Source: Irineochytrium annulatum (Eukaryota > Chytridiomycota > Chytridiomycetes > Chytridiales > Chytridiaceae). From it: a stretch of DNA of 64,000 nucleotides. A model generated the notes under the pieces. It worked only from the letters and a program-made list of their open reading frames with translations, searched no databases and was not told the origin of the DNA. Of this stretch, positions 16,844 through 26,458 are shown one piece after another (within the stretch, counting starts at the first letter, position 1; every line of letters starts with the position of its first letter). Where the stretch lies: assembly GCA_027600665.1 (NCBI GenBank), contig JADGJL010000006.1, forward strand, positions 1 through 64,000, in the 5' to 3' direction. The position numbers and the translations under genes are program-made.

Positions 16844-18100
16844 TTGAATCAGCAAGCAGATACACAAGGCAACAAACGAAAGTTCAACAAGCTGTACGCC
16901 ATGCAACTGGCAACAATCTTTTTGGGATTTATCGTATTTGGGATATCGGAAAATATTAAGGGGCCGGCCATTCCGCGCATTCAATTCGATTTTAATCTGG
17001 ATGAGAAACAGCTCGGGACGTTATTGTCCCTGAATGCACTGGGGTACCTGATCGCCTGCTCCTTTACGGCTATTTTGGTTCGCAAATGGGGCATCAAGGC
17101 CGTCAGCATCATTTCATTTGCATCGATGATCCTTTCGGGTGTGTTCATTTACATGTCTCATAACTATCCTCTCTTTGCTTCATCATACTTCTTCATGTAC
17201 ATCGGTAACGGCATGCTGGAGATTGCTTTGGCGATTCTGGGTGCGCGGATCTTTGTGAAAAACACAGGTACGATGATGAACCTGTCCCATTTCTTCTATG
17301 GGTTAAGTTCAACGGTGGCGCCTTTGCTGGCGACAGGGGTGATGTCCTTGAGCGTGTTCGGACACGTACTGGACTGGCGCGGCATGTATCTCGTGATGTT
17401 GTCGCTCTGTCTGCTGCCGATCATTGCGGCGCTGCGCAGCAAATTTCCGGGGGATGATCTTCCGCATGAAGATCGGACCTCGCTTAAGACGTTAACACGT
17501 GATCCAGCCATCTGGCTGATGGTGCTCATTCTTTCTTTTGGCGTGGTATCGGAACTGGCGGTTGGGGGTTGGCTCGTTAACTTTCTGGAGAAAGCCTACA
17601 CGTGGGACACGGTTAAAGCTTCGGGGCTACTGTCAGCATTCTTCCTTACGTTCTCGCTAGGTCGTCTGCTGCTGGGTCCTCTAACGGACCGGATCGGATT
17701 TGTACTGTCACTGATAATCTTCTCTGCGTTCTCGGCTGTTTGTACGTTTATTGCGCTTGCCGGAGGAGAGGGTCTCGCCATCTTCTTTGCCATCTCGGGT
17801 GCAGGTATAGCGATGATCTATCCAACCGTTATGGCGTTTATCGCACGCAGATATCCGAACGGCAGTGACACCGCGATTACGTTCACGGTTACCTTGATGG
17901 GGGTTGGCAGTGTCATCGGTAACTATGTGATTGGCTGGGTCATTGAAGGCGTGAAGAATATGTATGGTTCAACGACTCAGTTGGGGTTACTGCGCGGACT
18001 TCAGGCGGGATATGGATTCATTGGTTTATGTGCGGTGATCTGTGCGGCATCTGGCGTAGTGTTGTATGTGTATTTGAAAAGAAGGCAGGAATTGATTTAA
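16844..18100 (+). CDS. MFS transporter (FucP/sugar-type)
   Basis: 418 residues, about 12 hydrophobic segments, with the MFS loop after TM2 partly kept (RKWGIKAVS) and a repeat of it, LTDRIG, in the second half (GRLLLGPLTDRIG). TTG start with GGAGGAAC 10 nt upstream. Single-gene transporter downstream of the ROK regulator, so the substrate is probably a sugar or sugar derivative controlled by it. A terminator follows, shared with the convergent dedA-like gene. Confidence 0.85.
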   Translation: MNQQADTQGNKRKFNKLYAMQLATIFLGFIVFGISENIKGPAIPRIQFDFNLDEKQLGTLLSLNALGYLIACSFTAILVRKWGIKAVSIISFASMILSGVFIYMSHNYPLFASSYFFMYIGNGMLEIALAILGARIFVKNTGTMMNLSHFFYGLSSTVAPLLATGVMSLSVFGHVLDWRGMYLVMLSLCLLPIIAALRSKFPGDDLPHEDRTSLKTLTRDPAIWLMVLILSFGVVSELAVGGWLVNFLEKAYTWDTVKASGLLSAFFLTFSLGRLLLGPLTDRIGFVLSLIIFSAFSAVCTFIALAGGEGLAIFFAISGAGIAMIYPTVMAFIARRYPNGSDTAITFTVTLMGVGSVIGNYVIGWVIEGVKNMYGSTTQLGLLRGLQAGYGFIGLCAVICAASGVVLYVYLKRRQELI

Positions 18101-18120
18101 AAATCAATTGCAAAGATAAA

Positions 18121-18153
18121 AGCCCCACTGATCTCCATGATCGGTGGGGCTTT
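18121..18153. terminator. Bidirectional terminator between MFS and DedA genes
   Basis: Stem AGCCCCACTGATC with GATCGGTGGGGCT and loop TCCAT, with T's on the plus strand side and A's before the left arm. Confidence 0.9.
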
Positions 18154-18216
18154 GCATATGAATATATAAGTAGATTAGTACGGTATATCATCTATCACTA
18201 GTATCTTAACTCTCTC

Positions 18217-18822
18217 CTATGACTTGTTCAAAGCCGCTCTTCTTTTACAACGTTTCAGAAGCACATACAATCCAAAAGCACCCAAGAAAACCACCGCTGC
18301 CGGAACAATATAAGGCTTAACAATCTCATCCACATGCTCCCATTGAGAGCCTAATTTGAATCCTAAGTAGATGTACAATGAGGTGATCGGAAGCATGGCC
18401 AAGAATGTAAAGAGACTGAATTTGAACACATTCATCTTCGCCATTCCACAAGGGATGGAGATGACGGTCCGAATGCCAGGTACAAAACGGCCATAGAAAG
18501 CGACCCCGCTGCCATATTTCTCGAAGAACGTATCGGAGGCGTCCAGATGATGAGGTTTAATCAAGAAATACTTGCCGTATTTTTCGACCATAGGTCTGCC
18601 GCCGTACCGTCCCAGGGCATATAACGTCAGAGGGCCAAACGTTCCACCTACGGTACCCGCCAGTATAGCCAGCCACAGTTTCATATCTCCAAGGTACACC
18701 CAATATCCCGCCATGGGCAGCACGAGTTCAGCAGGTACGAATTCAAACGACAAGGCAATAACGAGACCTGCGTACGACAAATCTTTGAAAAAAAGTATAA
18801 ATTGCGTGATCCACTCCGTCAT
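18217..18822 (-). CDS. DedA/SNARE-associated family membrane protein
   Basis: 201 residues from ATG 18822 (GGAGGGAAAGC just upstream; an in-frame ATG 5 codons earlier lacks a site). DedA hallmarks: FVPAELVLPMAGYWV, then GTVGGTFGPLTLYALGRYGGRP, then FYGRFVPGIRTVISIPCGMAKM, and several transmembrane segments. DedA proteins act in membrane lipid (undecaprenyl phosphate, phospholipid) recycling and proton-motive-force homeostasis. Confidence 0.9.
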   Translation of the reverse strand: MTEWITQFILFFKDLSYAGLVIALSFEFVPAELVLPMAGYWVYLGDMKLWLAILAGTVGGTFGPLTLYALGRYGGRPMVEKYGKYFLIKPHHLDASDTFFEKYGSGVAFYGRFVPGIRTVISIPCGMAKMNVFKFSLFTFLAMLPITSLYIYLGFKLGSQWEHVDEIVKPYIVPAAVVFLGAFGLYVLLKRCKRRAALNKS

Positions 18823-18837
18823 GCTTTCCCTCCACAA

Positions 18838-19055
18838 ATCTATCTATTTTTTATAGTTTAGAAACACTCCTATACCAAGAGTAACAATAGCGAATAGAGC
18901 TTGTCAAAACTCACACGCATATCCGATTAAGCCCGTCACGGCGGGATATGTTAGGTCATACATAAGCGATATCTCATTCGACATGCGTTGAGCAGGCGGT
19001 CGGTCTTCGAACAAGATGAACTCCATATCACCCTGCCCCTAACACCAATATAACA
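18838..19055. other. Intergenic region without recognised feature
   Basis: Between DedA and the left GNAT duplicate. I see no ORF, no terminator and no promoter I would defend. Confidence 0.5.
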
Positions 19056-19186
19056 CTCTGAAAATGTTTCCAAATATAGCGTGATAAAACTATCACTAGC
19101 TCCTTCACCATCCTGTACATAAAGAGAAGGAGATCAGAACATGACCGAAACTTCGATTATCGACCAGATCCATATTATGGTTGAAT
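19056..19186 (+). repeat. Direct repeat: duplicated leader and 5' end of the GNAT-fusion gene (left copy)
   Basis: 131 bp matching 20042-20172 with constant offset 986 (CTCTGAAAATG..., AAGAGAAGGAGATC, ATGACCG...ATCGA). The copied reading frame starts at 19141 with MTETSIIDQIHI and ends after 27 codons at 19222-19224. It is therefore a dead fragment of the GNAT gene. The toxin-antitoxin module lies between the two copies. Confidence 0.85.
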
Positions 19187-19210
19187 ACAATGTATCCTTG
19201 TATTGTTTCA

Positions 19211-19231
19211 TGTATATCATATAGATATACA
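19211..19231. promoter_or_regulatory. Palindromic operator-like site before mazE
   Basis: Arms TGTATATC and GATATACA around ATATA. It lies about 60 bp upstream of the antitoxin start, a place suited to autorepression by the MazE-MazF complex. Confidence 0.55.
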
Positions 19232-19289
19232 ACTGTAGGGAGGTGAGGTATAATTGGAGCATCAATCAAACGAAAGGCGTGGGATTGCC

Positions 19290-19556
19290 ATGACTACAGC
19301 CACACTTAGCAAATGGGGAAATAGCAGTGCAATTCGTATTCCTAACCAATTGCTTAAGCGTCTTAATCTGGAAGAAGGCTCGGAAATCGAGATTTTGGTG
19401 ACAGAAGATAATGAATTGTTGTTGCGTCCAAAAATCAAGCCTGTAGAGTCCAATGAGGAACTACGTAACCATCTAAAGACTTTGCTCTCTAAAGTGAAAC
19501 AGGATACAAGACATGAAGAAATAGACTTTGGCACTGAAGGGAACGAGTTACTTTGA
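19290..19556 (+). CDS. mazE: MazE-type antitoxin (AbrB-fold)
   Basis: 88 residues from ATG 19290. It opens with the swapped-hairpin DNA-binding motif TTATLSKWGNSSAIRIPNQLL typical of MazE, and ends with an acidic, probably unfolded tail (TRHEEIDFGTEGNELL) that binds the toxin. In-frame starts from 19254 exist but would add a non-conserved extension. Its stop overlaps the toxin start (TTGA). Regulation is probably autorepression. Confidence 0.85.
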   Translation: MTTATLSKWGNSSAIRIPNQLLKRLNLEEGSEIEILVTEDNELLLRPKIKPVESNEELRNHLKTLLSKVKQDTRHEEIDFGTEGNELL

Positions 19557-19888
19557 TTATTCCCAAGCGAGGCGATCTGATATGGCTTGACTTTGATCCT
19601 CAAGCGGGTCATGAGCAAGCCGGGAGACGACCGGCTATTGTTCTATCGGAACTTGAATTCAATGAAATAATGGGTTTTGCCGTTGTATGTTCCATAACGA
19701 GCCAAGCCAAGGATTATCCTTTTGAAGTTACACTACCAGAAGACCTGCCATTTTCAGGTGTTGTTTTGACAGATCAGTTGAAGAGTCTTGATGTGCGGCA
19801 ACGACGTATCCAAATTGCGGGACATGCCGAACCAACCTCTGAATTTATGAAATCAGTTCTACGCAATGTCCGTTCTATATTGGCATGA
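19553..19888 (+). CDS. mazF: MazF/PemK-type mRNA interferase toxin
   Basis: 111 residues, start TTG overlapping the antitoxin stop, so translation is coupled. PemK-family features: PKRGDLIWLDFDP at the N-terminus, GRRPAIVLS in strand 2, and a central VVCSITS strand, all in the usual order and length. The family cleaves RNA at short sequences. No break is seen. The two-gene unit lies between two copies of the GNAT leader. Confidence 0.85.
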   Translation: MIIPKRGDLIWLDFDPQAGHEQAGRRPAIVLSELEFNEIMGFAVVCSITSQAKDYPFEVTLPEDLPFSGVVLTDQLKSLDVRQRRIQIAGHAEPTSEFMKSVLRNVRSILA

Positions 19889-19916
19889 TTGAAAATTAGT
19901 AGCTGATCATATTCCT

Positions 19917-19950
19917 AAATCCACGTCTAACTAAAAGACGTGGATTTTTT
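19917..19950 (+). terminator. Terminator of the mazEF module
   Basis: AAATCCACGTCT pairs with AGACGTGGATTT, followed by a T run. Confidence 0.9.
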
Positions 19951-20041
19951 CTTTCATATCTAAGTAGCTTCATCCATCCTTGACGCTTCGAATAAGAGCT
20001 TCCGAAAGGCACTTATAAGTTGATAAGAAAGATTTTTAATC

Positions 20042-20172
20042 CTCTGAAAATGCTTCCAGATATAGTATGATAAGACTATCACTAGCTTCTTCACCATCCT
20101 GTACATAAAGAGAAGGAGATCCGAACATGACCGTAACTTCGATTATCGATCAAATTCACATTATTGAATACG
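20042..20172 (+). repeat. Direct repeat (right, functional copy) with the leader of the GNAT-fusion gene
   Basis: Right partner of 19056-19186. It carries the ribosome site AGAAGGAGATCC and the first 15 codons of the intact gene at 20127. Recombination between the two copies would remove 986 bp, including the whole mazEF module. Confidence 0.85.
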
Positions 20173-23100
20173 ATCCCTCTTACGCTGCCGCACTCGCGGA
20201 TATGTGGAACCGCAGTAATGAGAGCTGGGGAGGTGGCACCAACCTTAGAACAGAGGAAACGGTTCGCCGCGAGATGGAGAGTTCGTCCAATCTTCACGCA
20301 TTTCTAGCCGTTCATGGGAAAGAGGTGGTGGGCTTCTGCAGTTTTGCTCACTACCGCTATGACGAGAGAGCGTTATATGTACCGCTGCTTAATGTACGCC
20401 CTGACTATCACGGGTACAAGGTCGGACGCAACCTGATCCTGAATGCTGTGCGCAAGACCGTAGAGGCCGGATGGCCCCGTCTGGATCTGTTCACATGGGC
20501 AGGCAATACGAAGGCTGTGCCGATGTACAAGAAATGCGGATTCTTCTGGGAGAAAAAAGATGAGAATGTGCATCTGATGAATTTCATTCCCACCATCTTG
20601 CAGACTGAAGCACTTGCTCCTTATTTCGAGGAGCTGGATTGGTATGCAGACAGCACGCGTGAACTCGTCGTCGAGCCGGATGGCCGACGGGAGCGTGGGT
20701 TTGATTTCTTTGACTATACGTGGAAAAAGGGAGAGGTCTCCCTGCGGGCTGAATTTGAAAAGTCGGGTCGCGGGCTGACGGCCCTCGAAACACCGGATTA
20801 CAAGATCGCTACAGAGGTCGATGCTCATGATCTGGTTTTCGGTTCCAGCTACAAGGTTCGCTATCGCATCAAGAACACTTCTGCGTCCGATCTGGCGGTT
20901 GAGATCAAGGGTGAGGATAACAAAAATATTCGATTTGCGCTAGACGTTGCACGAACAGTGGCTCCGGGAGAAACCATTACCGTGGAAGGTGAGTTTCACC
21001 TTGATCCGATTACAGAGGAACAGAATAACAATAAGACCCATCCCGTTGTTGCCAGCACATGGCTGATCGGTGGTAAGAAAGCGGAGTTCAGGTTAGGTAT
21101 TGCCCCGAAATTTCCGGCCAAGATCAAGACCGTTTTGCCCGTGAAGGAGCTCTTTCCAGGTATCCCGGCGGAGTTAATTCTGAATGTGGAAAATAATGTG
21201 GATGCAGAAACAGAGTTCAGCCTGAACCTGCCTGAGGATGAATTCCTTGAATGGGCGGAGCGTTCGATACGCTTTACGGTGCCTGCCAAAGGCAAAGTGT
21301 CTGTGCCAGTACGCTTCACCTTGCGTTCATATGGTCTATATTTCCAAGAAGTAGAAGTGACAGCTGTCCCCGTGGGGAACCATGCGATATCTTTTACAAG
21401 CAAAATTTCTGTCCTGATGAAGGGGATCGAGGGCAAATATGGCGGGCAAATTGAGGATCAATGGGTGGCCGTCAATGGCGCATTCTCGCTCCATATGAAC
21501 AAGCATGATAACGTCATGTGGATTGAATATCCCGGTTCCCGTCATTCATTCTGGTGGACTTATCCGAAGCTGGGTAAGCCGTTTGCTGAAGAGTTATCCA
21601 AGAAACAAGCCAAAGAAGTGAATATTTATCCCGAAGGGGAACGTCAGGTTCTTGAAGCGCTGTATGACTCGGAGGACTTCCCGGGCTTACAGATTAAGTC
21701 CGTGGTCAAGCTGTCTGCGAATGGAATCGCCGAATTCCACCACGAAGTTGAAAATACACGAGATACTGCCTGGGAAGAGGATCTGTATCTAATGAATAAC
21801 TTCGGGTTCTATGGTAACAGGTTGATCCTTCCTTATCAGGGGCGCTTCGTGGATATGGGCGATGATTATGCGGGTGATCCGAACCATTGGAATAGCTCAC
21901 AGATTACGGAGAACTGGCTGTTCTGCAAAGAAGAGTATGGCGCGTGCGGCATCTATTGGGACCCTTCCCTGAAGCTTCTTCGTCCGGAATACACGCTGGG
22001 GTTGCAGCATGAACTGGGACGTTTGGAGGCAGGGGCTGTAGCACGAACCAAGGAAACGGTGTTTGCTCTGAACACGTTTGCCAAATGGCATGATTTCCGT
22101 GCATTTGCCAGGAAGCAGCGTAACCCGGTCATTCCTTTGCTAGACAGTCATCTGGATCTGACACTCAGTGAGGGGAATCCATTTGCCCAGGATGTGCTGC
22201 AAGCAACCTTGACTGAACATAAACTGGTTCCGCTTGCGGGCAACCTGGAGCTGTATGTACAGCAGGGTAGCGAACCGGAGGTTATGGTAAAAGCGAAGGA
22301 ATTCAATCCGGAGCAGAATCTAAACTCCGCCAAACTGACATTTTCACCGGACGAAGTGGATCGCCAACAGCACGTGAGTGGTTGGAAAGTTCGTGGGCTA
22401 TACCGGGGCGAAGATCGGATTCAGGTGCGAACGGCGCTTTGGTTCCCGCAGACCGGAACAGAGGTGAAGCAGAAGATTGAAGAAGGTTCTTCGGGACCTG
22501 TATACACTGTAGACAATGGCGTATTGTCGATCGCCGTTGCTCCAGAATTCGGCAGTGTCGTACACTCACTGAAAGTTGCAGGCGAAGAATGGCTGGACAG
22601 CTCGTACCCTGAACCGGCTCCACGCTCATGGTGGAATCCGTGGTACGGCGGGTTGGGAGTGGCGATCCCGGGCATGAATGGTTTCAGCCGCCAGTTGGAA
22701 CAGAGAGTCGCTTCCTGGACAGAGCAGAAGGATCAATACGGCAACGTCTGGAAGGGCATTAAACTGACCACCCGGATTGAGAAGCATGAAGCGAATCGGG
22801 GAATCACAATTCACCAGCATTATCTGATGCTGCCGGGTGTTCCTGTGCTCTGCACGCTGCTTGCGGTGACAAACGAAAGTGGCCTGACGCTGACGGATTA
22901 CTCGCTTGCGGAGGAACGTTTCCTCCAGCCTTCATCTGTATTTGCGGAAGGATGGATAGAGCAACCGGGCAAAGATCGATTCCCATTAGGCAAAGTAGAT
23001 GTGGGCCTGCCACTGGAAGACCTTTTGCGAGTCGGATCGGTTTCGCGTAAAAACATGTTGCATGCGGTCCATCGTTACCCGAATCAGAGTGCATGGGCTT

Positions 23101-23294
23101 TTGCCAACAATCAGGTGACGGGTCTGCACGTGAATCATCATCTGACACTTCATCACGGGGAGACGGTCTGGACGGAGCCGACATATCTTGTCCTGGGACC
23201 CATCCCGCTGAGTTCAGCGGATGTGCATGACCTTCTGAAACTGAATTTTGCAACTTCTACCGATAAAAAGGAGGCTTCACATGCCGATCATTGA
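20127..23294 (+). CDS. GNAT acetyltransferase fused to a large beta-sandwich / mutarotase-like protein
   Basis: 1055 residues. Residues 10-150 are a GNAT domain (GKEVVGFCSFAHYR, then LNVRPDYHGYKVGRNLILNAVR as acetyl-CoA loop, then NTKAVPMYKKCGFFWE). Residues about 190-430 look like two Ig-like modules (YRIKNTSASDLAVEI, ELILNVENNVDAETEF), as in NEW3 domains. The remainder, with ISVAPEFGSVVHSL and repeated W-rich strands, resembles galactose-mutarotase-type folds of carbohydrate enzymes. No signal peptide, so cytosolic. It overlaps the next amidohydrolase by 14 nt, indicating joint function. The substrate is unknown; a modified sugar or peptidoglycan piece is a guess. Confidence 0.65.
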   Translation: MTVTSIIDQIHIIEYDPSYAAALADMWNRSNESWGGGTNLRTEETVRREMESSSNLHAFLAVHGKEVVGFCSFAHYRYDERALYVPLLNVRPDYHGYKVGRNLILNAVRKTVEAGWPRLDLFTWAGNTKAVPMYKKCGFFWEKKDENVHLMNFIPTILQTEALAPYFEELDWYADSTRELVVEPDGRRERGFDFFDYTWKKGEVSLRAEFEKSGRGLTALETPDYKIATEVDAHDLVFGSSYKVRYRIKNTSASDLAVEIKGEDNKNIRFALDVARTVAPGETITVEGEFHLDPITEEQNNNKTHPVVASTWLIGGKKAEFRLGIAPKFPAKIKTVLPVKELFPGIPAELILNVENNVDAETEFSLNLPEDEFLEWAERSIRFTVPAKGKVSVPVRFTLRSYGLYFQEVEVTAVPVGNHAISFTSKISVLMKGIEGKYGGQIEDQWVAVNGAFSLHMNKHDNVMWIEYPGSRHSFWWTYPKLGKPFAEELSKKQAKEVNIYPEGERQVLEALYDSEDFPGLQIKSVVKLSANGIAEFHHEVENTRDTAWEEDLYLMNNFGFYGNRLILPYQGRFVDMGDDYAGDPNHWNSSQITENWLFCKEEYGACGIYWDPSLKLLRPEYTLGLQHELGRLEAGAVARTKETVFALNTFAKWHDFRAFARKQRNPVIPLLDSHLDLTLSEGNPFAQDVLQATLTEHKLVPLAGNLELYVQQGSEPEVMVKAKEFNPEQNLNSAKLTFSPDEVDRQQHVSGWKVRGLYRGEDRIQVRTALWFPQTGTEVKQKIEEGSSGPVYTVDNGVLSIAVAPEFGSVVHSLKVAGEEWLDSSYPEPAPRSWWNPWYGGLGVAIPGMNGFSRQLEQRVASWTEQKDQYGNVWKGIKLTTRIEKHEANRGITIHQHYLMLPGVPVLCTLLAVTNESGLTLTDYSLAEERFLQPSSVFAEGWIEQPGKDRFPLGKVDVGLPLEDLLRVGSVSRKNMLHAVHRYPNQSAWAFANNQVTGLHVNHHLTLHHGETVWTEPTYLVLGPIPLSSADVHDLLKLNFATSTDKKEASHADH

Positions 23295-24159
23295 TATTCA
23301 TATTCATCTGTCGGACATCGAGAGCTTTCACCGAACAGCAATCGATCTGTCCAAAGTGGATTACTCAGCCGCAGGTCTTAAAGCGGAGTTTGATAAAAAC
23401 GACGTCATTCTGGGCATTGGAATGGGGGTTACGGAGCAGACGAAGGGAGCATTCCCGGATTCCAGTTCCCCCAACCCGATGAGGCTTGATTTGGAGAAAA
23501 AGGTTCCGTCATTCCTCATGGAGTGCGTGGGCATTAATCCTAATGCGCTGGATGGAAAAAATGCTCAGGATGAGCTTGACCGGATTGAAGCTAGACTGCA
23601 ATCCCCTGAGGTAGCCGGAATCAAACTCTATGCCGGTTACTATCATCACTATGTGTATGACAAAATCTATACCCCTGTCTATGAACTCGCAGCCAAGTAC
23701 AACTTGCCTGTTGTGATTCATACAGGAGACACATACTCCATGAACGGGTTACTCAAGTATTCGCATCCACTGACGGTGGATGAATTAGCACTTCAGCAGC
23801 GCGGTGTGAACTTCATGATTTGTCATCTGGGCGATCCCTGGGTGATGGATGCGGCTGAAGTGGTGGCGAAGAATCCGAATGTGTATGCGGATCTGTCCGG
23901 TCTTGTGGTGGGGGATCGACCTCATTTTGAACGCTTCATGAACGAGCCTTTGTTCATGGATCATTTCCGTCGGGCCTTGGTCTATTCGGATCATTACGAG
24001 AAGATGCTGTTTGGCACGGACTGGCCGCTTGCCCCTATCGACCTGTATGCCGAGTTTGTCCGCCGACTTGTACCGGAACAGCATCATGATAAGGTGTTCT
24101 ACGAGAATGCCTTTGGGTTGTTTCCACGTATTGGACAGCGGATTGCAGATCTGGGTTAA
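23281..24159 (+). CDS. Amidohydrolase-family (Amidohydro_2-like) TIM-barrel hydrolase
   Basis: 292 residues from ATG 23281, with AAGGAGG 7 nt upstream inside the end of the previous gene. Metal motif IIDIHIH at residues 3-9, then VVIHTGD, MICHLGDPW, and LFGTDWP with the catalytic Asp, as in PF04909 decarboxylases and lactonases. Overlap with the GNAT-fusion gene indicates translational coupling. Confidence 0.8.
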   Translation: MPIIDIHIHLSDIESFHRTAIDLSKVDYSAAGLKAEFDKNDVILGIGMGVTEQTKGAFPDSSSPNPMRLDLEKKVPSFLMECVGINPNALDGKNAQDELDRIEARLQSPEVAGIKLYAGYYHHYVYDKIYTPVYELAAKYNLPVVIHTGDTYSMNGLLKYSHPLTVDELALQQRGVNFMICHLGDPWVMDAAEVVAKNPNVYADLSGLVVGDRPHFERFMNEPLFMDHFRRALVYSDHYEKMLFGTDWPLAPIDLYAEFVRRLVPEQHHDKVFYENAFGLFPRIGQRIADLG

Positions 24160-24252
24160 AAGGGAAGTAATGAAACTTTAATATTTGAGGGGATATCATC
24201 CGTGTATGTCATTCATGGAAGATGCGAGGTTCACGCTAAATCCCTGCCATGT

Positions 24253-24285
24253 AAGCTCCTGCCACTTTGCTGGCAGGAGCTTTTT
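24253..24285 (+). terminator. Terminator after the amidohydrolase
   Basis: AAGCTCCTGCCA pairs with TGGCAGGAGCTT around ACTTTGC, then T's. Confidence 0.9.
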
Positions 24286-24354
24286 GGGTTCAGGAAAACT
24301 GAATTTATTTCTGAGAGGCTCCATGTTCATCTGTTATCTCCTTTTTGGCTGTAT

Positions 24355-24383
24355 TTGTTTTTACGAATAAAGAGAACTATAAT
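24355..24383 (+). promoter_or_regulatory. Candidate promoter of the alcohol dehydrogenase gene
   Basis: -10 TATAAT at 24378-24383 with a poor -35 (TTGTTT, 24355-24360) at a 17-nt spacing, 45 nt before the ATG. Confidence 0.4.
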
Positions 24384-24427
24384 GGTGGATGCACAAAATT
24401 TAAGACTTTTTTGGAGGAACATACGTA

Positions 24428-25591
24428 ATGAGATCTTTTCAGTTTTATAATCCGACCCGGCTGATTTTTGGCAAAGGGCAGCTTCAAGCACTGCAAACCG
24501 AAGTTCCAAAATACGGAAAGCGTATTTTGCTTGTATATGGTGGTGGAAGTATCAAGCGCAGCGGCCTGTACGACCAGGTGATCGGCCAGTTGAAAGAGAT
24601 TGGAGCAGAGGTGACGGAACTCGCTGGTGTAGAACCGAACCCCCGTCTATCTACAGTTCATAAGGGCGTAGAACTATGCAGAACACATCACATTGATCTG
24701 GTTCTTGCGGTTGGCGGCGGCAGTGTACTTGATTGCGCTAAGGCCATCGCCGTAGGGGCCAAATACGATGGAGACATGTGGGATGTTGTTGTGCGCGAAG
24801 CAACTCCGCAGGGCGGACTTCCACTGGGTACAATTCTGACGATGGCAGCGACAGGTTCCGAGATGAATAACGGTTCAGTGATTACGAATCAAGATACACA
24901 GGAGAAATGGGCATGGTTCAGCGAGTATTCATTCCCGGCATTCTCCATTCTTGATCCGGAGTACACATACACTGTACCGCTGGATCAGACTGTATACGGC
25001 ATGGTGGACATGATGTCTCATGTGTTTGAACATTATTTCCATCTGGATACGAATACACCGGTTCAGCTTGGATTCTGTGAGACGATTCTTCGTACCGTTA
25101 TTGATACGGCCCCTCGTCTGATTAAAGATCCAGAAAACTATGAACTGCGTGAAACCATTCTCTACTGCGGAACCATGGCGCTTAACGATGTACTGAATAT
25201 GGGTCTTGCCGGAGACTGGGCTTCTCACAATATTGAACATGCCGTGTCGGCTGTGTATGACATTCCTCATGGGGGAGGACTTGCGATCCTCTTCCCGCAC
25301 TGGATGAAGCATAATCTGGATGTGGATGTAGATCGATTCAAACGTATGGCCGTAAATGTATTTGATATCAATCCTAATGGAAAATCAGACAAACAAGTGG
25401 CTGAAGAAGGCATCGAAGCCCTGCGTAATTTCTGGACTTCGATTGGTGCTCCTAGCCGTCTGGCTGACTATGACATCGACGACAGTCAGATTGACGCGAT
25501 GGCTGATAAAGCGATGCGATTCGGTCCGTTCGGATTCTTCAAGAAATTGCAGCGTGAAGATGTCGTGCAAATCTATCAAGCCGCACTGTAA
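24428..25591 (+). CDS. Iron-containing alcohol dehydrogenase (butanol-dehydrogenase type)
   Basis: 387 residues. NAD(P) binding: [13 protein letters not shown] and [16 protein letters not shown] (GGGS motifs, about 97-110). Metal ligands are in [24 protein letters not shown] (two His motifs), preceded by the family's Asp. The length and order match YugJ/YqhD-like group III dehydrogenases that reduce aldehydes with NADPH or NADH. Single gene with its own promoter and terminator. The exact substrate is unclear. Confidence 0.9.
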   Translation: MRSFQFYNPTRLIFGKGQLQALQTEVPKYGKRILLVYGGGSIKRSGLYDQVIGQLKEIGAEVTELAGVEPNPRLSTVHKGVELCRTHHIDLVLAVGGGSVLDCAKAIAVGAKYDGDMWDVVVREATPQGGLPLGTILTMAATGSEMNNGSVITNQDTQEKWAWFSEYSFPAFSILDPEYTYTVPLDQTVYGMVDMMSHVFEHYFHLDTNTPVQLGFCETILRTVIDTAPRLIKDPENYELRETILYCGTMALNDVLNMGLAGDWASHNIEHAVSAVYDIPHGGGLAILFPHWMKHNLDVDVDRFKRMAVNVFDINPNGKSDKQVAEEGIEALRNFWTSIGAPSRLADYDIDDSQIDAMADKAMRFGPFGFFKKLQREDVVQIYQAAL

Positions 25592-25621
25592 TTGGAAATT
25601 CACTTATATAGTGAATGTAAT

Positions 25622-25666
25622 AAACAAGGACCTTCCTGTACGACTGAGGAAAGTCCTTGTTTTTTA
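25622..25666 (+). terminator. Terminator after the alcohol dehydrogenase gene
   Basis: AACAAGGAC(CTTCCT) pairs with (AGGAAA)GTCCTTGTT, then a T run. Confidence 0.9.
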
Positions 25667-25725
25667 TTTTAACATCATCTATTGTACCTCAACGGTATAT
25701 TCCAGATTCATATCTTGCGAGCACT

Positions 25726-26148
25726 TTAAGCTTGTTCAACCGTTTCATCATTCCCACCAGTATACATCCGTTTCAGATACAACTTGCTTGGACGGTGCAA
25801 GAGCACGATGAGCAGGGCGAAGAGATGAATCAGGATAAACAGGTTACTTTCATTGGGAATAGCAACAAGTAGCGCCAAACTTAGAAATGTCACGGTGAGC
25901 TTGAACTTTCTCTTGGTAATGAATATAACGGCGAGCAGGCTTGGTCCAATCATAAACAACATTCTGCCTACGATTACGCCAGAGGCGTAAGCCAGATCAT
26001 CCCCTTTGCGTGAGAAAGCAAGATAGGCCTCCATGTTCTGGTTAAAATCGATGAGGAACACAATAAAGGACACTATCACGTAGATCAATTTTACACTTAA
26101 TAAAATGCGCACGACATTTAAAAGTGTGGGTAAAGCTGGTTTTACCAT
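25726..26148 (-). CDS. Small integral membrane protein, unknown
   Basis: 140 residues with four hydrophobic segments (LLSVKLIYVIVSFIVFLI, VGRMLFMIGPSLLAVIFI, FKLTVTFLSLALLVAI, LFILIHLFALLIVLL) and a hydrophilic tail. AGGAGAAGTGAT precedes the ATG. No family recognised. It faces the chemoreceptor gene divergently. Confidence 0.6.
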   Translation of the reverse strand: MVKPALPTLLNVVRILLSVKLIYVIVSFIVFLIDFNQNMEAYLAFSRKGDDLAYASGVIVGRMLFMIGPSLLAVIFITKRKFKLTVTFLSLALLVAIPNESNLFILIHLFALLIVLLHRPSKLYLKRMYTGGNDETVEQA

Positions 26149-26458
26149 ATCACTTCTCCTCTTCTACTTCGAACCCATATGATGGATTGTACTCCTATTC
26201 CTATTCCCCTTCAATGAATCGTCCTTTTCTTTCACGATATGTATTTCATACATTAACCGATGATGGGGATGTCATATTTTGTATTAACCCAAAGTCTACA
26301 TTTTCCAATCGTCAACACCGATCCTGTACCTACAGTTATCCGCTTCCAAAGAATAAGGAAAATATTTTTGAAAGCGTTTTCTATACTGGACGTTTATTTA
26401 ATAACAACCGATATAAAGTTAACCCATATTATATGGGACACAACAAGAATGAGGATGG
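26149..26458. other. Divergent intergenic region with a near-cre site
   Basis: About 310 bp between the membrane protein and the chemoreceptor. TGAAAGCGTTTTCT at 26369-26382 matches the CcpA consensus TGWAANCGNTNWCA at 13 of 14 places. ACCGATAT at 26407-26414 recalls a sigma-D -10 box but lacks the -35. Confidence 0.5.

Noticed and set aside
26388..26414. Possible sigma-D promoter before the chemoreceptor gene
   Set aside because: ACCGATAT fits the -10, but the -35 TAAA at 15 nt distance reads GGAC. Only half of the pattern is present.
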